A DNA stretch of 64,000 nt. It comes from Terfezia claveryi. Lineage: Eukaryota > Ascomycota > Pezizomycetes > Pezizales > Pezizaceae. Below the pieces are notes generated by a model. That model saw nothing but the letters and a program-made list of their open reading frames with translations, had not been told where the DNA came from and did not search any database. Below, piece by piece: positions 22,073 through 35,025 of this stretch; position 1 is the first letter of the stretch, and each line of letters opens with the position of its first letter. Position numbers and translations under genes: made by a program. The stretch covers positions 62,001-126,000 of the forward strand of contig WHUX01000014.1 of the NCBI GenBank assembly GCA_015179025.1, read 5' to 3'.

Positions 22073-25000
22073 TTGACTAGTTTGGGCCGTGGGTGAATGC
22101 GTCGGGGAGAAACATAAAAATTATGATAGTAGGAGTGGGGAATGGAGGAAAATACCAGAATGGCTTGGAGCAATACTATTCCAGAGGTCAAAGGTGGGTT
22201 TGAGTTTTTATACACTGAGTAACTGGCATTCTATTTGGCGTTTCTGCTTTCGGTATCGGTCTGGGTTGCTTCGTTTATATTTACAATAAACAGATTTCGT
22301 TGGATTGATGGATTGATGGATTAATGGATTGATATACATAGCTATTTGTCTTGGATCTGTCGATGGAAAAGTGGCGATGTGGGTTTCCCCTTTTTGTTGG
22401 AGCTGTTCCCATACCCCATTGGGTTATATCTCATATTGGTCGTATTTGGCTTTGGTATGGCATATTTAGATAGTATTCAGGTATCAGATATATAATTAAT
22501 CAACCATTCCTGAAAGTTCATGTCCAATAGCGCTAGATTTAATTTTCTTATTGGTTCTGTCTAAAGAAAGGGGCGAATTGAAGCCTAGATGTATGATGAC
22601 TCTGCACATTATGTGGCTACCGAAGCGTCTTTCGAATAAAAAATCAAATACAAGTCCTAGATAAAGGGTATTTGTAAAATAGTATGGGACATACAGATAC
22701 ATATTGTACCTACAGGTTATTGTATACCGTATATACCGTTTGGCACTGATCAGCTCTCTCTCCTTGTCTTCCCCCCAGTCTATTCCATCCATGACGCATG
22801 CATGTAAAAATTCGGGAGTCACCATACTACATACCTACTGTATATATTCACCACCTAATTACAGCCAACCAAGTCTACGAGGAGGGTCATCTCTCGCCAG
22901 ACTACATGTGACCTGCATATAGGGTGCAAGGTATATGTCCCTAGATTCATACCTACATTATTGTCTAGAACTCATGTCTAGCAATTTCATAAGTAATAAA
23001 GGAAAGCTTGGGCATGAACTAGCGCTGTGTACCACCAACCCCACCGTTGCCCCAGCGACGGTGGAGTATGTACTACAGGTGGCTAAGCCCCAACAGAGTA
23101 GCTCGCTGCTTGCTGCATGTCAGATGTAATATAACAGCGAGACTTCTTCCTGCAATACTGTGAAGTCGGTAAGAGTGCCTTCGGCTGCATGAGGTAGGTT
23201 AGGGCGACGTGTGTTTTGATGCACCTTCCACGAGAGGTTAATGATGCTTGTATATATGGGGTAGGTACCTACGTCGGGTTTTCATATGCTTTGTACAGCA
23301 CGTAGCAAGTTGATGGTTAAAATGTGCATTGAATGAATTTTTAACTCCATCCCAGTGAATACGTAATATTTACTAATACATGTTGGCGCTGAAGTTTGGT
23401 CGTAAAATGCGTATGGAACATATAACGAAGTGTTTGGGCAAGTGGGAGAGAATGTGGGGAAGTTGATCTGATGTCAATACGCGTACTACGTCATAGTATC
23501 GAAAATCTAGTGGGAACTCAGTGCTATCCATAGAACGCCAACAGCAAGTTTATCAGGAAACCGCGGCAGCCAGAAGAACCTCGTAATCCGGTATATCTGG
23601 GGGGATTATGTGGGGCTTAGTTGTAGCTATATCTGTCGTGAGCAAGCTACGAAGTTAAGCGTCTGTCACTGTGAGAAAGTTTTGGAATACGCAGTGATCA
23701 TGAGGCCGTAATATTGTATCAAGAGCTATGGGTATGTATTGCTCCCGATTCTACCCAAAGTTCGTAGTGATCATAAGAATCTTTCTGTAGGTCGGTTGTG
23801 CTTATTAAGCCACTACTTACCCTATTCGGGTAGTCGCTTCCATTTCCAGTGGGTTGTTATGCCAACGAGCAATCTGTCTTGCTAATGTTAAACTTCAATC
23901 TTTGTTGATTGTCTAGAATCGCCAGCTGCTGTAGCACACATTGAACGTAAGTTCCGAAAATTGCATTGCCGAAGGTTTAGGTTTCGGAAAATCGGGGTGC
24001 TATTGTGACCATTAACCCGATTTCCACACTTTCAAATTTCTGCATTAGATAAATGACGGCGCCGATTCTATTTTTGCCCCCAGTTTGTTACCATAGCTGC
24101 CCAAGTCATACGGAGGTACCAACCAGACTAGGTTCGGAGACGATAAACTCTATTTACACGCCATACTTCGTACACGGGCAAAACTAAGTCAGTTGTATCA
24201 ATATGTGTTGGTTACTCGGAAATAAACAAACAAACAAACAATGCATTATGCAATAAAGAAAGTTCTCCTGCGTTGCGCAACTGCTTAATCGAACTGCCGA
24301 ATCTTGGAGAAAGCCTACTTACATTGTCGGGTTCCAGAAAACTGGATTGACCCAACGCATCGCTAGCTTTGCAGCTTGCGTCCGGCATGCAAAAAGAAAG
24401 AACCGAGACGGAAAGTGCTGCCGGTATCTACCGAAGCCGAAAAAATTGAGATCCCCGAGACGACTCACTTTGATACCTTCTTTTTAAGTAAAACTACCCA
24501 AATAATAGACAGGTGAAGGTGACAAGTGACCTTCCATCATGCGGAATTTGAATGGTGCCAAGCCACAGAGCGGTCACGGGACTGCGCGTACGCACCGTGA
24601 TTTTGACCGCGTCTCAAATTTCGTCATCAACCATCCCTATGTATAATCTGGTTACCTATGTTGTGATCCGGGAAGGTTCCGGCGACCGCTATTGAATGAT
24701 CGACTGCATATATATTCCAGTTGATTGATTGCCTAACAGCTAATTTGCTTCGAAAGGGGATTTGATTTCGTCCTATCACGCTTCGAATGCTACTGCTTCG
24801 TGCCAGAGAAGTCTTGCCAGAGCTATATTATCTCACAATAATGCCTAATTCGGCCTGAGATCGACGATCAGCGATTCAACTACAGCTTCCGGCGGCTATG
24901 CTTACTCACCTGGCCAATGGTAGGTACCGTAGACAGGTATAGTCCGGCTCGGATGTGCAGGGTATTTTTGTTCACGAATTCGAACCCCTCTCGATTTTTG

Positions 25001-26379
25001 GCCAAGCCGAAGACGGCATTATCAAAACAAGCTGCTTTGGCTTGGAAGCAGTCATTAGTACTTCCATTGCGTGAATATGACAAAAGGCAGGAGAAGAGCC
25101 CACCAGTGGACAAATCCATGGATGCCTGCAGTGTGAGTATGGGTGGGGTTTTTTCACAGGTCAAACTTCCAAGAACTGGGCCGTTTTTATTATTGAGATA
25201 GCTGTTGTGACATTGGGCACTCTCAACGGAAATCTCACCTCGAAGGAGGTTACCGGAAACGATGTCATTCTTGCTCTATTGTATAATTGCCATAGTCAAC
25301 GTTAACAAGTACTTAACTATCACCTCATCGCTGCTACCGGTCATGCCCCTCGTTTGCAAATAGCACTCCTCCTCCCCCTAGGTACCTCGTCTCTGGCTTT
25401 TTTCGATTTACCATTGATAAATCTTGATTGAGATTGGACAGCAGCGTCAGATGGAAAACTCAAACCTGAAGCATCTAGGTATACGTACCCATAGTATGCT
25501 CTCCGATTTCATCCAGCCGACTTCGCAGAGTATGATCTCTGCTTCTTCCCTGCTAGCGGGACAGTCCCACCCCCAATCGTAAGGTTCGGGACCTCGTCGT
25601 GCTGCAGCTGCACGCTGTACCTTAATATGCCACACAAATCAGCGACGAGGGAGGAGCCAGTCCAGCCAATTGAGGGCTCGTGGCACTGGGACTAGACAAG
25701 GTGTGAATCAAGTCACATCTTAGAGTGCGATCCCCGGCTTTTTCCACAAGTGCGCCTGACCATGCGGACCCACACCGTGCAGGACGGGGTGTCGGTGGTT
25801 CATATGGAGTTAGGTGACCGGGGCTGCACAACACAACAATTATTCTATCCAGCCGGGCTCCTGTTTGCATCTCTCACACGGTGGACAAGTGCAATCTCAG
25901 TTGTCCAAGCAACCCGAGGTTGCCTCAACAACCAGACCAAGCTCTCCGGACTCTCACTACTTCATCCTCCATGGGCCCACGTCTTTTCCAACCTTTACAG
26001 AACAACACCTTTGGATCAACCCCCAGCTGATTCGACAACAATACCAACATCCATCCTGGATAACACACCTCACTGCTGTTACCGATCTGTTGGGTAAACA
26101 CGCGAGGACATCTGTCAATTCTTTACCAAACGAATTGGACCATCGAACGGTCCAGGATTCTGCATCGGGGGAATAATACCAGCAAAGGGAAATAGAAAGA
26201 TCCCGTGTGTTTTGGTATTGTTGCGTTTTGCTGCATTGCTTTACGCTGTCGGCATCTGAGATTGGTTGTTTTGTACACTGTTCTGCTTGGGAGCTCGAGG
26301 ACGTCAACAAACAACAGTCGGCGCGGAATTTGATCTCGACATCTGATTTATAAAACATATTCGCTACGGCGGTAAACAA
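22073..26379. other. 4.3 kb gene-poor spacer
   Basis: No gene recognised on either strand. It holds a short tandem GATTGATG-like repeat (about 22,300-22,330), an (AAAC)n run near 24,222-24,240, and a TAGTCTGG remnant at 24,121-24,130 (AACCAGACTA) without a clear duplication. The frame at 24,917-25,201 has no recognisable domain. Confidence 0.5.
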
Positions 26380-28246
26380 ATGGAAGGATCATCACCTTTA
26401 GCTGCATTGCAGCCTAAAACATTAGCACCGTCATTTGGTGTGGGACCCTATGCTCGACCTAAAGGGAGTCGTTCCTTTGTTCACAAGTTCGGATTAAATA
26501 AACCTGTCAGAGAGAAGCCTCAATTTGATCTCGAGGCACTCATTGATTCGTCATCTCCAACTACCGATCTGGCCTCAGATATCTCTCAAAATTTTCACAT
26601 TGACAAGACGTGAGTCGAAGGAAAGCAATCATTACCGCTACAGGGTACTGATGCTCGACTTATTATAGGCCAAAGATGTCGACCCCTCGAAGGTCTCTCT
26701 TCACCAGCTTTACCTTTGAGCGAGGTATTGTTGGTTCTGAGGTGCGTTTATACGGTAGAAGCTAACCTGAGCCAGAAGATAAATTTTCGGTTCCAATGCC
26801 ATCATCACCATCACCAGCTGTAGCTGATGGAGGAGACCCTGATGATATGGACTACCTGACATTACCGCACAAAGCAATAGCATACATTGATACCCCTGAG
26901 TCACCAATGATTTCTCCCACAACGGAGCTTCCTGAAGACAGAATGTTCTGCTCTTCACCGCCACCAGTTGTGCCAGCCGAAGCAGCTTCTGTAAAAGCTC
27001 CCGAGGCCCCGAAGAAGCCATCTTTCCTTGAGTAAGATTTTAAATCTGCAACACTGTTGCTATCAACATGCTGATAAAGTTACAGGCGGAAGAAATCAGC
27101 CACATTGTCGAGGCAACCTTTTCGTACCAAATCGGGTAATATCTTCAAAGAGCGGTCAGCTCTGGCCTTTGGCGCAAGGTCTAAATCTTCAGCGCTGGAG
27201 TTAGAGCAGCTATTTGCTTGCGGATCGCCTCAGCCTGCAAAGGAAAAATTAGGCCCGGCATTCCAACCTTCTTCGACTTTAACTATTCCAAAGCTTACTT
27301 TCAATGAAAATTCACCCATGCCTGCTACCACCAAGCACACTTTTAGCAGCAGTAGCATTGAGGGATCACCAGTTGCACCACTTCAGCGAAGGGCTGGGCC
27401 CACCGCCCGACCAAAGCCCAAAATGCGCCGTACAATGAGCATGTATGATAATATAGAGAAGCCAGGTAGCAAGGGAACCATAGCTCTAGTACCCAAATTA
27501 GCACCCATTTCAGATCCTCCCGCAAATCGTTCTCTGGAGGAGCAACACTGTCTTCCTTGCCATACAGTCAAGGATGATCCATTAAGGCGCATTAAGAAGT
27601 CAGTCCTAGCGGATGTTCTCGATAGGAAGTACACTGATCACTATGATGAACATATTATTGTCGATTGTCGTTTTAATTATGAGTATCTGGGTGGTCATGT
27701 TGATGGAGCAATTAACATTAACACCACTGAGGATCTGGAAAAAGAGTTCTTCACCGAGCCAAGAACTGGCAATACATTGGTTATATTTCACTGCGAGTTC
27801 TCGGCCTGTAGAGCCCCTCGAATGTATGCTTATTGCTTCCTACTGCGCGATATTACATGCTAATTGAATTCTGTAGGGCAATGCAATTCAGAAATCTTGA
27901 TCGCCAAATGAATATGCATCGGTATCCAGCATTGTCATACCCTGATGTGTACATTTTGGAAGGTGGGTACAGTGGGTTCTTCAGCCAGTTTAAGGATCGA
28001 TGTGAACCTCAAGAGTACGTGGAGATGGACCACGCCTCTCATCGCGATGTACGAGAACGCGAATTGGGAAAGCTCCGTCGCAGCTCAAAGTTGGGGCGAG
28101 CTCAGACATACCACTTTGGTACCCACAAGAACGACTCCAATGGAGGCTCAAGTAGTAGCATCGGAAAGAGGTCTCTCAGTTATAACGACACAAAACCTCC
28201 CTCGCGTTCTAAATTGTTTGAATCGAGGAGACTTGCTTCGTGTTAG
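26380..28246 (+). CDS. CDC25: Cdc25-type dual-specificity phosphatase (M-phase inducer), 549 aa
   Basis: Exons 26380-26609, 26669-26724, 26776-27031, 27086-27823 and 27877-28246; all introns are 51-59 bases and the frame closes. The N-terminal 370 residues are low-complexity with many S/T-P sites, as in regulatory regions phosphorylated by cell-cycle kinases. The C-terminal rhodanese-fold domain starts at LADVLDRKYTDHYDEHIIVDC and holds the active-site loop HCEFSACR (HCx5R with catalytic Cys and Arg), MNMHRYPALSYPDVYILEGGY and RCEPQEYVEM, all hallmarks of Cdc25/String/Mih1. It removes the inhibitory phosphate from Cdk1 to start mitosis. The loop reads SAC where many family members have SxH or SER; otherwise it is typical. 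Confidence 0.93.
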
Positions 28247-29470
28247 TCCAATTTACTCAACCGTGGTTTCAAAGAGGCTACTTGGTGGGGCAGGGCACAG
28301 GGCATAGCCATCCAACAAACCCCCTTTAAAGGTGTTCTATACCGTTATTCTCATTGCCATCATACTTCGAACATCTACTTGCTTCTTCTATGACCAGGAA
28401 ATTTTGCTACTGTTAACATTTGAACCTTTTGTTCTTGGGATGGTGTTCGAATTCTGTTATACCAGTCTAGGGAAATGCGGCGTCATTTGGGACTTTTCAT
28501 ATCGACGTCCTAGGTGTTCTGAGTTGCTATTCTTTTCATGATGCATTTTTGCGCACCCAAGTCAACCGATAGCGAAGGTTAATCACCACTTTCCATCCCG
28601 GACTCTTGCTATACGAATTACAAGACATCACGATATCAATGCGATTAAGGCCATGGCTCTGGAAGAAAGACAGTTCTAAAAGAAAATCGGTTTTCTTGGC
28701 TTTCTCTTTTTTTGGTCCACCTCCCTCAAATTTACTCATTTGCATGGATAAAACCTAGTGTTATTCCCGTTAGTTTGCTTGCTTTTGGTGGTAGTCTAAT
28801 GTGTTGTAATGGATTAATTACTCAACAGTGAATCATGTTTGAGAGGAAGTGGAAGAAGTAAAGCTGCTGATAGCTCGATATCAGAGGGGCCAGCATGGGA
28901 TAGAACCAGAATGCCTGCATCCGGTCCTGAGACAAGAGAAAAAGCAATGCGTCAAATATTTTGTGTTTGTCTTCATGCGATGATGAGTTCGTATACTTTT
29001 CTTTTTTCCCGGCTGATTTTCTGCTTGTTAAAAAGGCGTTCTTTCTGTCGTTTTCTTCTTTCATGATTCTGGTCTACTTAACTGAACCGAGTATGGTGTG
29101 GGCCTTGGTTTCACTACTTGCGTTTCTTTGCTCCTTATAGGGGACTGTGCATGTGGTATATTTACATACTGGCTTAAAAAGGGTACTTGGAGATGTTTAA
29201 GATTAATGGTTCACTGTCGTTTGGTCTATGAGTCTGGATTGGAAATGCTTTGGCAGATGTTGGAGATGTGATATGCTTGATGATGTGCAGGATACCTGGG
29301 ATGTTGCGTCATGCATCTAATAGGTCCCTACCTTGTTGATGCGGTGTGATATGTATGTATGTACGTAGACACCTGCATAGTCTGTTTGGAACTAAATGTT
29401 GGAGAGTTGTAACCGCTAGGACAAAATGGGTGCTATGTAGGTTTGCCTGACACCGATAGTTATATTGTAC

Positions 29471-29518
29471 GCTCACACTTAGTCTGGTTGGCACAACGAC
29501 CTCTGACTAGCTCACACT
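29471..29518 (+). mobile_element. 30-base TAGTCTGG micro-element
   Basis: The insert at 29,480-29,509 starts TAGTCTGGTTGGCACAAC and ends CTGACTA, between perfect 9-base repeats GCTCACACT (29,471-29,479, 29,510-29,518). Confidence 0.9.
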
Positions 29519-30395
29519 AAAACGTTGGAGAAATTGGCTATTCTTCATATAATTTAGGGCCATTCTTGCATTTCTGGGACTACAGATCCCAGAGCAGCAG
29601 AAAAAAATCCGAGAAGGTACTGTCTACTTTTCTCTTGAATCTAAATTCTCTTTTAAGTATGTAGCCGCCACATTCAACCTTCAACATTTTTTTTTTTGCG
29701 TTGAGGGTCACTTTGGTGAAGTTTGCTGCATCGGCTCGAGCCATCTAATGATTGATATGTAGCCGTGATCACTGCTAGATTAGGTTGCTGAAGTCTATAG
29801 CTCGCTATTGACTCCTCTGATGTAGATGTTATAGAGCACATATACGTAGCTTTCAATAGTTCTGCTAGATAAATTATCGATATGTATATCTATACATCTG
29901 GGTCCTAATTCGCCTTCTTACTCGTGTACGCGTAAGTATCATCACCATGTGCACTTGCTTTCCATCATACATAAGTATTTGAACGATTTCCCAACTGCGA
30001 AACGATTTCAGTATTTATGCTAATCTTGTGCATACAAATAAGTACAGGTTGCTAATTCACGCTCATGCATACATGTGTGCATCATATAGAGAATGTAGAG
30101 ATATTCGATAACATGGCCCCTTAAAGCTAATCTTGACTCTTCAAGCAATACCTGCCACAGTCAAAATATTCCTGGAAGTGAAAATCAAATTTCCGAGAAC
30201 CTTACGCGGGCAATTCAGAGTAACTGTTATCCTCATCGAGAGGTGGTGCACACGAGTACTGAATTTTTTTTTTTTTTTTTGGCTAGAAAAAAAGGGTAAC
30301 TGACTGACTCATCTCATAGCCATGGCCATCTGGAAGATAAGCACTTAGTGTTCACACCTTGCTAACTGGTTATATAAACCCTAATTTTTAACTCA

Positions 30396-30439
30396 CCTAT
30401 GCCCTAGTCTGGTTGGACCCTCCTCCTGTGCCTATGCCC
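30396..30439 (+). mobile_element. 26-base TAGTCTGG micro-element
   Basis: The insert at 30,405-30,430 begins TAGTCTGGTTGGACCCTCC and lies between perfect 9-base repeats CCTATGCCC (30,396-30,404, 30,431-30,439). Confidence 0.9.
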
Positions 30440-31785
30440 AAGGACACTTTATATCTTGTCTTCAAGTTGCTAGCCTAAGACTGGATAATATTATTCTTTT
30501 TTGTACCTTTCAGCCCATGTCAAGAATACAGTTGATTTTTCCTCCTCTACGGATGTACATGCCAACACCGTAATATCTCATGAATAAGAAGAGTAACTTG
30601 ATAAGAAGGTGCCCATTCAGACGAAGTCTATTTCCTGTCAGCCCGTGAAGTAGATTTTCATGGGCATGGACAAGAGACATATCACCCTGAACTCAGAAAT
30701 CTGACGGCCAAGGCTAAAAACTATACAATCTCCCCCTCCCCCTCCCCCTCCCCCAATTCGTATAAGAGAAACCGACTCGAATACAGCTATGATTGTACCT
30801 CCTCCTCTTCCTCCTCCTCTTCCTCCTCCACCACTACTGCTTCTGTCCTGGTCCTGCCCATCATCTTTATTGTCCTCTGAGACCCATTCAAGTAGCTTGG
30901 ATACAGTGCTATCAGCGTCTGGCTCTCTGAGTGCGGCTATTTGGGTTGATTCCGAAGGTAAGAGCCACGTAGGGGAATAAGAAGGAAGGTCCCCAACATG
31001 AACACCTACATATTATATTGATTTTATTTAGATCTTAAATATTAAGCAAAGACGACTTTATTTTTTTTAAACCGATTCCAAAAATTTGACAGATACAGAG
31101 CCAAGTTTCGCCCTTAATATATAGCCCATACACTTGCTTAGTTGCCATCAAATGTCTTCTGGATGGTGTGTGCTGAAGAGACAAGGCCTGGGCCCAGGCC
31201 TAACCATTCAGGGTATTCAGGGTAACGTGAGGACACGTTCTTAAGAAAGTAATTTCGGACTCTTGAACAACCACGGGCCCGTATAAGTAACCCTTCTTAT
31301 ACGGCATTGATTAAGACTGTAACTATACTTACCTTGATTATGAATATCAAGGAGACCTATACTGTATATACCCAACGTTGCCTCTAGACACTAGCTATGC
31401 CCATAAATACTTAGTGTGACGCATTCACCAGTGCCCTGATCACCAACAAAAAAGGTATCGTAGCGTTAAAGAATTAGAAACAGTTTATAGAGCTACTTCT
31501 TCAGCCAAGTTGGCTAAGTCATGATTTGATATCACGTTTTTTGTACCTTCGAGTTCGAATTTCTTGGAATGCCTTTCATTTCCCCCCTCCAATGATGCAA
31601 TATTACTATTGGCATCGTACATTTACTCACGTTGGTCATAAGTGAGGCCTATATACGCTAACTCCATTGTAATCATGCCCTGTCTGTGAAATACATCGCT
31701 CACAATATTACTAGTACAAGCACGGTTCAGGCACCTTTATATAATTTTCCCGTTGACAAATAAAGAGATTAACATTCTCTCATCT

Positions 31786-34706
31786 CTACCTTACCCTCAA
31801 CCTCCCTACCCCATTCCCCACCGCCTCTGCACTCTTTAATGTCTCCACTGCCCCCTTCTGTCCTAAACCAATCAAATCCCCCAGTACCCTTTGCTCGGCT
31901 AATTCCACCTGCTTCCCAGCAAGCTCAAGCTCTATCATCCTCGCCAATAGCACCCCCAAAAATGTATCTCCGACCCCATTCACACTAACCACTTCGTTTT
32001 CCTTGACTTGTTCTGCAGGATGGAAGTACATCACACAGACGCCTGCAGTAGCAGTACCAGGGCGCCCTAAGGTCGTGATAGTGGTAGGAGAAGGCGGGGA
32101 CTGTGGGGAATTTGGGGAAAGAAGATGTAGCGAGAGCACACCTTTTGCGCCTAGTTTAACGAAGAGAGTAGGGATGTATGGAAGAAGATTAATGGCTTGC
32201 TGAATTAGACCTTGTTCAAGTAGGCTTGGGAGTTTGTGGGTTTGGCAGAGAGATTCAATAGCTAGAATAGATATAGATTAGTAGGGCACGGGGTAAGAAT
32301 CAGACAAGTACTTACAATCCCTAAACATACTGTCGACGTTGATCGAGTCGACCACCTTAAACCAGTCCATCTCCTCCAAGAATCCCGCATCCTTTGCATG
32401 CTCCCACATTGCCTTAAGCTCATACTCATTCGGTGTAGCTAAGTGCACTCTATTATTGGGGTATACTCCAAGCTTATAGGGACCGAATAACCTCATGGAC
32501 TTCTGCATACTGGTAGGTTCAAAGGCCACCTTTGCCCCAACCCCATTGGAAACCCTCACGACCTCTGAAATTGCCTGGGGAGAGAGGTTGCCATCTATAC
32601 ACACCCATTTGGGCTTTGCCCTTTCAACTTCCTTCCGTAAGTGTTCCGTCCCTATCTCCTCCACGATACGCATGTCTGCTGCGGCGGTGAATAGCTCCCT
32701 CTTATCATCATTCAGGGCAATATACCTCGCTGTACTGACACCCACGGATGGGTCATGCACGAGGATTCCACTGGTATCTACCCCACGAGACTTAAGAACG
32801 CATAAGAGAGATTGACCTGTGAGGTCAGAGCTGAGAGCGGTGATAAGGCGGACCTTCGGGCCTGGGGGTGGGCTAGGGGAAGGAACAGAAGTATTAGTGG
32901 GAAGGCCATTAATATACATGTCTGCAGCAGTGAAGACATTATGCCCTACACCCCCAATCGTTTCTGTTATGGCGCAGGGGTTGGAGGTAGCTAAGGAGGG
33001 TTTCGGAGAAGAACTACTAGGGAAGTAAGTGCAGGTGTAGTCGATGGCAATAGATCCAATAATTAGAAGGTCGGCTTTATCCTTGTCTGATTCCTCAACG
33101 AAGAAGGATGTGCTGCTAGGGGGAGTGGGGGGTGGGCTTGAGCTTAGCTGAGGGTTTGAAGGTGGTGTAGGAAGGGCAGCACTGTGGGCTGGGGGCATAA
33201 AGGTTCCTGCCTTCGATTTGGCTGGGTTATCTACACTATATACCCACCCAGCATCAGCCTTCTCATCCAAAATTAGTCCACTCATCACATCCATACTCCA
33301 AACCCTACAGAAAATCAATTCAACCGATCTGGCCCACCGACGTTTCTAATAGGGCCAATTCCACTGCTACTTGTGCTCCCACCCTCGCATTATCCATCAC
33401 CAATGCCTTGTTGGCTGGAATACTGCTTCCCCCACTCTTCTCCTTGATTCGTGCCAATATGTATGGGGTATTTTCCTTCCCTGTGATCCCTTCTTGACGC
33501 GCTTTCTCCACGGCTCCTGTAATGATTGCCGCAATTTTCGACGTTGGGATTTCATGCTCCTTGGGAATAGGGTTGCAAAATAGTTGCCCAGAAGTGAGCC
33601 CTAGTGTATGGCTAACATCTATTGGGGTGGTCAATGCTATCATCCCGTTGCTATGGCTTCCAAGTATTAGAGTGGAAACGTACGAATTATGGCAGCGGCA
33701 TCCTTTGCAGTTTCAATCACAGTCGGTGATAGTAGCCCGGAACCCCTACTGTAGAATGCCGGAAACTCAACCCTCTCCCCATGTTTTCCAAAGGTTGATA
33801 CTAGAACTCCCTGAGTTTCGAGGTATTCTAGAGTTTTCTCAAGATCAAGGAAAGCTTTTGAACCGGAACTGATGACAGCAACATTTGTCCTACCGAGTTC
33901 GGTAAGGTCCGCAGAGATATCCATTGTGCCCTCTGCACCGCGGTGGACACCACCGAGCCCACCTACCATACCAATACCCCCCACTTAGCATCATTTTACT
34001 AGGGTTGGTAATAAACTGGGACCCGTACCAGTAGCAAACACCTTGATCCCGGCCAGCTCAGCTAGAATCATGGTACCTGCAATCGTTGTACCTCCATTGA
34101 AATTTTTACCCGCTAGTTTCTGTGTTCCTATATCTTATGAGAAAACCCATAGTTTTGTCTAGTGAAGGGTTGAACTTCACTACGAGCACGTACCATCCCG
34201 GTCAGGTAAGGAATATCTCTTCTTGACACCTTCAAGGTGTTCTTCTTCCCCGAGGTCTCTGCCATTTGCACCAATTCCTTGGTATCAAGCCCCACCCTGC
34301 ACAACCCATCTAGGACACAGATGGTAGCTGGGACGGCACCGTATTTGCGGATTTGCCCTTCCAAATCTTGGGCTAATGCTACGTTTTCAGGGTATGGGAA
34401 CCCTGTGGGAGTATTAACAGCTAAATTACCACGAAAAAGACTGCAAATGGATTTTACCGTGGGTATATATGGCGGACTCGAGTGCCACCACTTACGCAAT
34501 CCCCAAAGGTCAGCCAGGAAAACCTTTCGATTAAATCCCAGTAAAGCAGATTTACCTGGTTTACGGGCATTGAGAGCAGCCCGGACTTCTTCCGATACCT
34601 TGAAAATTTTTGTCAGAGGGGACGAAGCCACCGTGAATGCTCTCCTCTGAACGCCATTGTGCAGGCCTGAATGGGATAGCCTTGTTAAATTCCGCATTAA
34701 TGCCAT
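31786..34706 (-). CDS. Bifunctional pseudouridine-5'-phosphate glycosidase / PfkB (pseudouridine) kinase, 834 aa
   Basis: Eight exons: 34706-34556, 34490-34458, 34402-34194, 34119-34029, 33962-33684, 33618-33342, 33304-32316, 32261-31786; the frame closes. The N-terminus MALMRNLTRLSHSGLHNG is basic and hydroxylated, suggesting mitochondrial import. The glycosidase (IndA/PsuG) half has FKVSEEVRAAL, VVALESAIYTHGFPYPEN, VSRRDIPYL, NGGTTIAGTM, GGLGGVHRGAEGTMDISADL and FCNPIPKEHEIP. After a proline/serine linker the PfkB half has GGVGHNVFTAADM and the phosphate-binding motif VNGVGDTFLGVLLA. PsuK phosphorylates pseudouridine and PsuG splits the product into uracil and ribose-5-phosphate, so the fusion is a complete salvage route. 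Kinase specificity is inferred from the fusion. The 33-base second exon is well supported because it supplies the ALES-YTHG motif. Confidence 0.92.
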
Positions 34707-35025
34707 TGCCCTTTTGCTTATCGTGCTTGACCGTAGAGTAATTTGAAATGCCAAAGTATAAACACACTAAACAATTGTGGAGAAATATATGAAGCTTAGT
34801 CTCTTGCCCTACAGAAGTGATATCCGTCCAATTCGGCAGCTGCCGACGCCAAGACCTCCACGCAATGTTACCTCGAAAACGCCAGATATATGGCGATGCG
34901 TCCCCATTGAAGCTCAGCCAACCCCCCAACATCATCATACCCCACTCGGCCCAATTGGCCCGAACAAATAGTCCGTGTATCCAGAGCATTTCCGAGCCAG
35001 TGTTTCCTGCTTGGAGAATCCTCCG
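34707..35025. promoter_or_regulatory. Shared divergent promoter of the PsuG-PsuK gene and OST1
   Basis: The two start codons are 319 bases apart and point away from each other, so both promoters must lie here. I see no clear TATA box or known operator. It contains no repeat or micro-element. Confidence 0.5.

Larger units (their letters stand above)
28247..31785. other. 3.5 kb spacer with low-complexity tracts and two micro-elements
   Basis: No supported gene. It contains poly-T runs (about 29,690 and 30,266-30,282), C-rich (CCCCCT)n at 30,731-30,754 and a (CCT)n tract at about 30,797-30,832 that gives a spurious proline/leucine frame. Confidence 0.5.

Noticed and set aside
24121..24130. AACCAGACTA as another micro-insertion with duplication
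   Set aside because: No 9-base direct repeat on its two sides; kept only as a motif remnant.
30789..30980. Proline/leucine-rich 63-residue frame
   Set aside because: It is produced by a CCT/CTC low-complexity tract; there is no splice partner and no domain.
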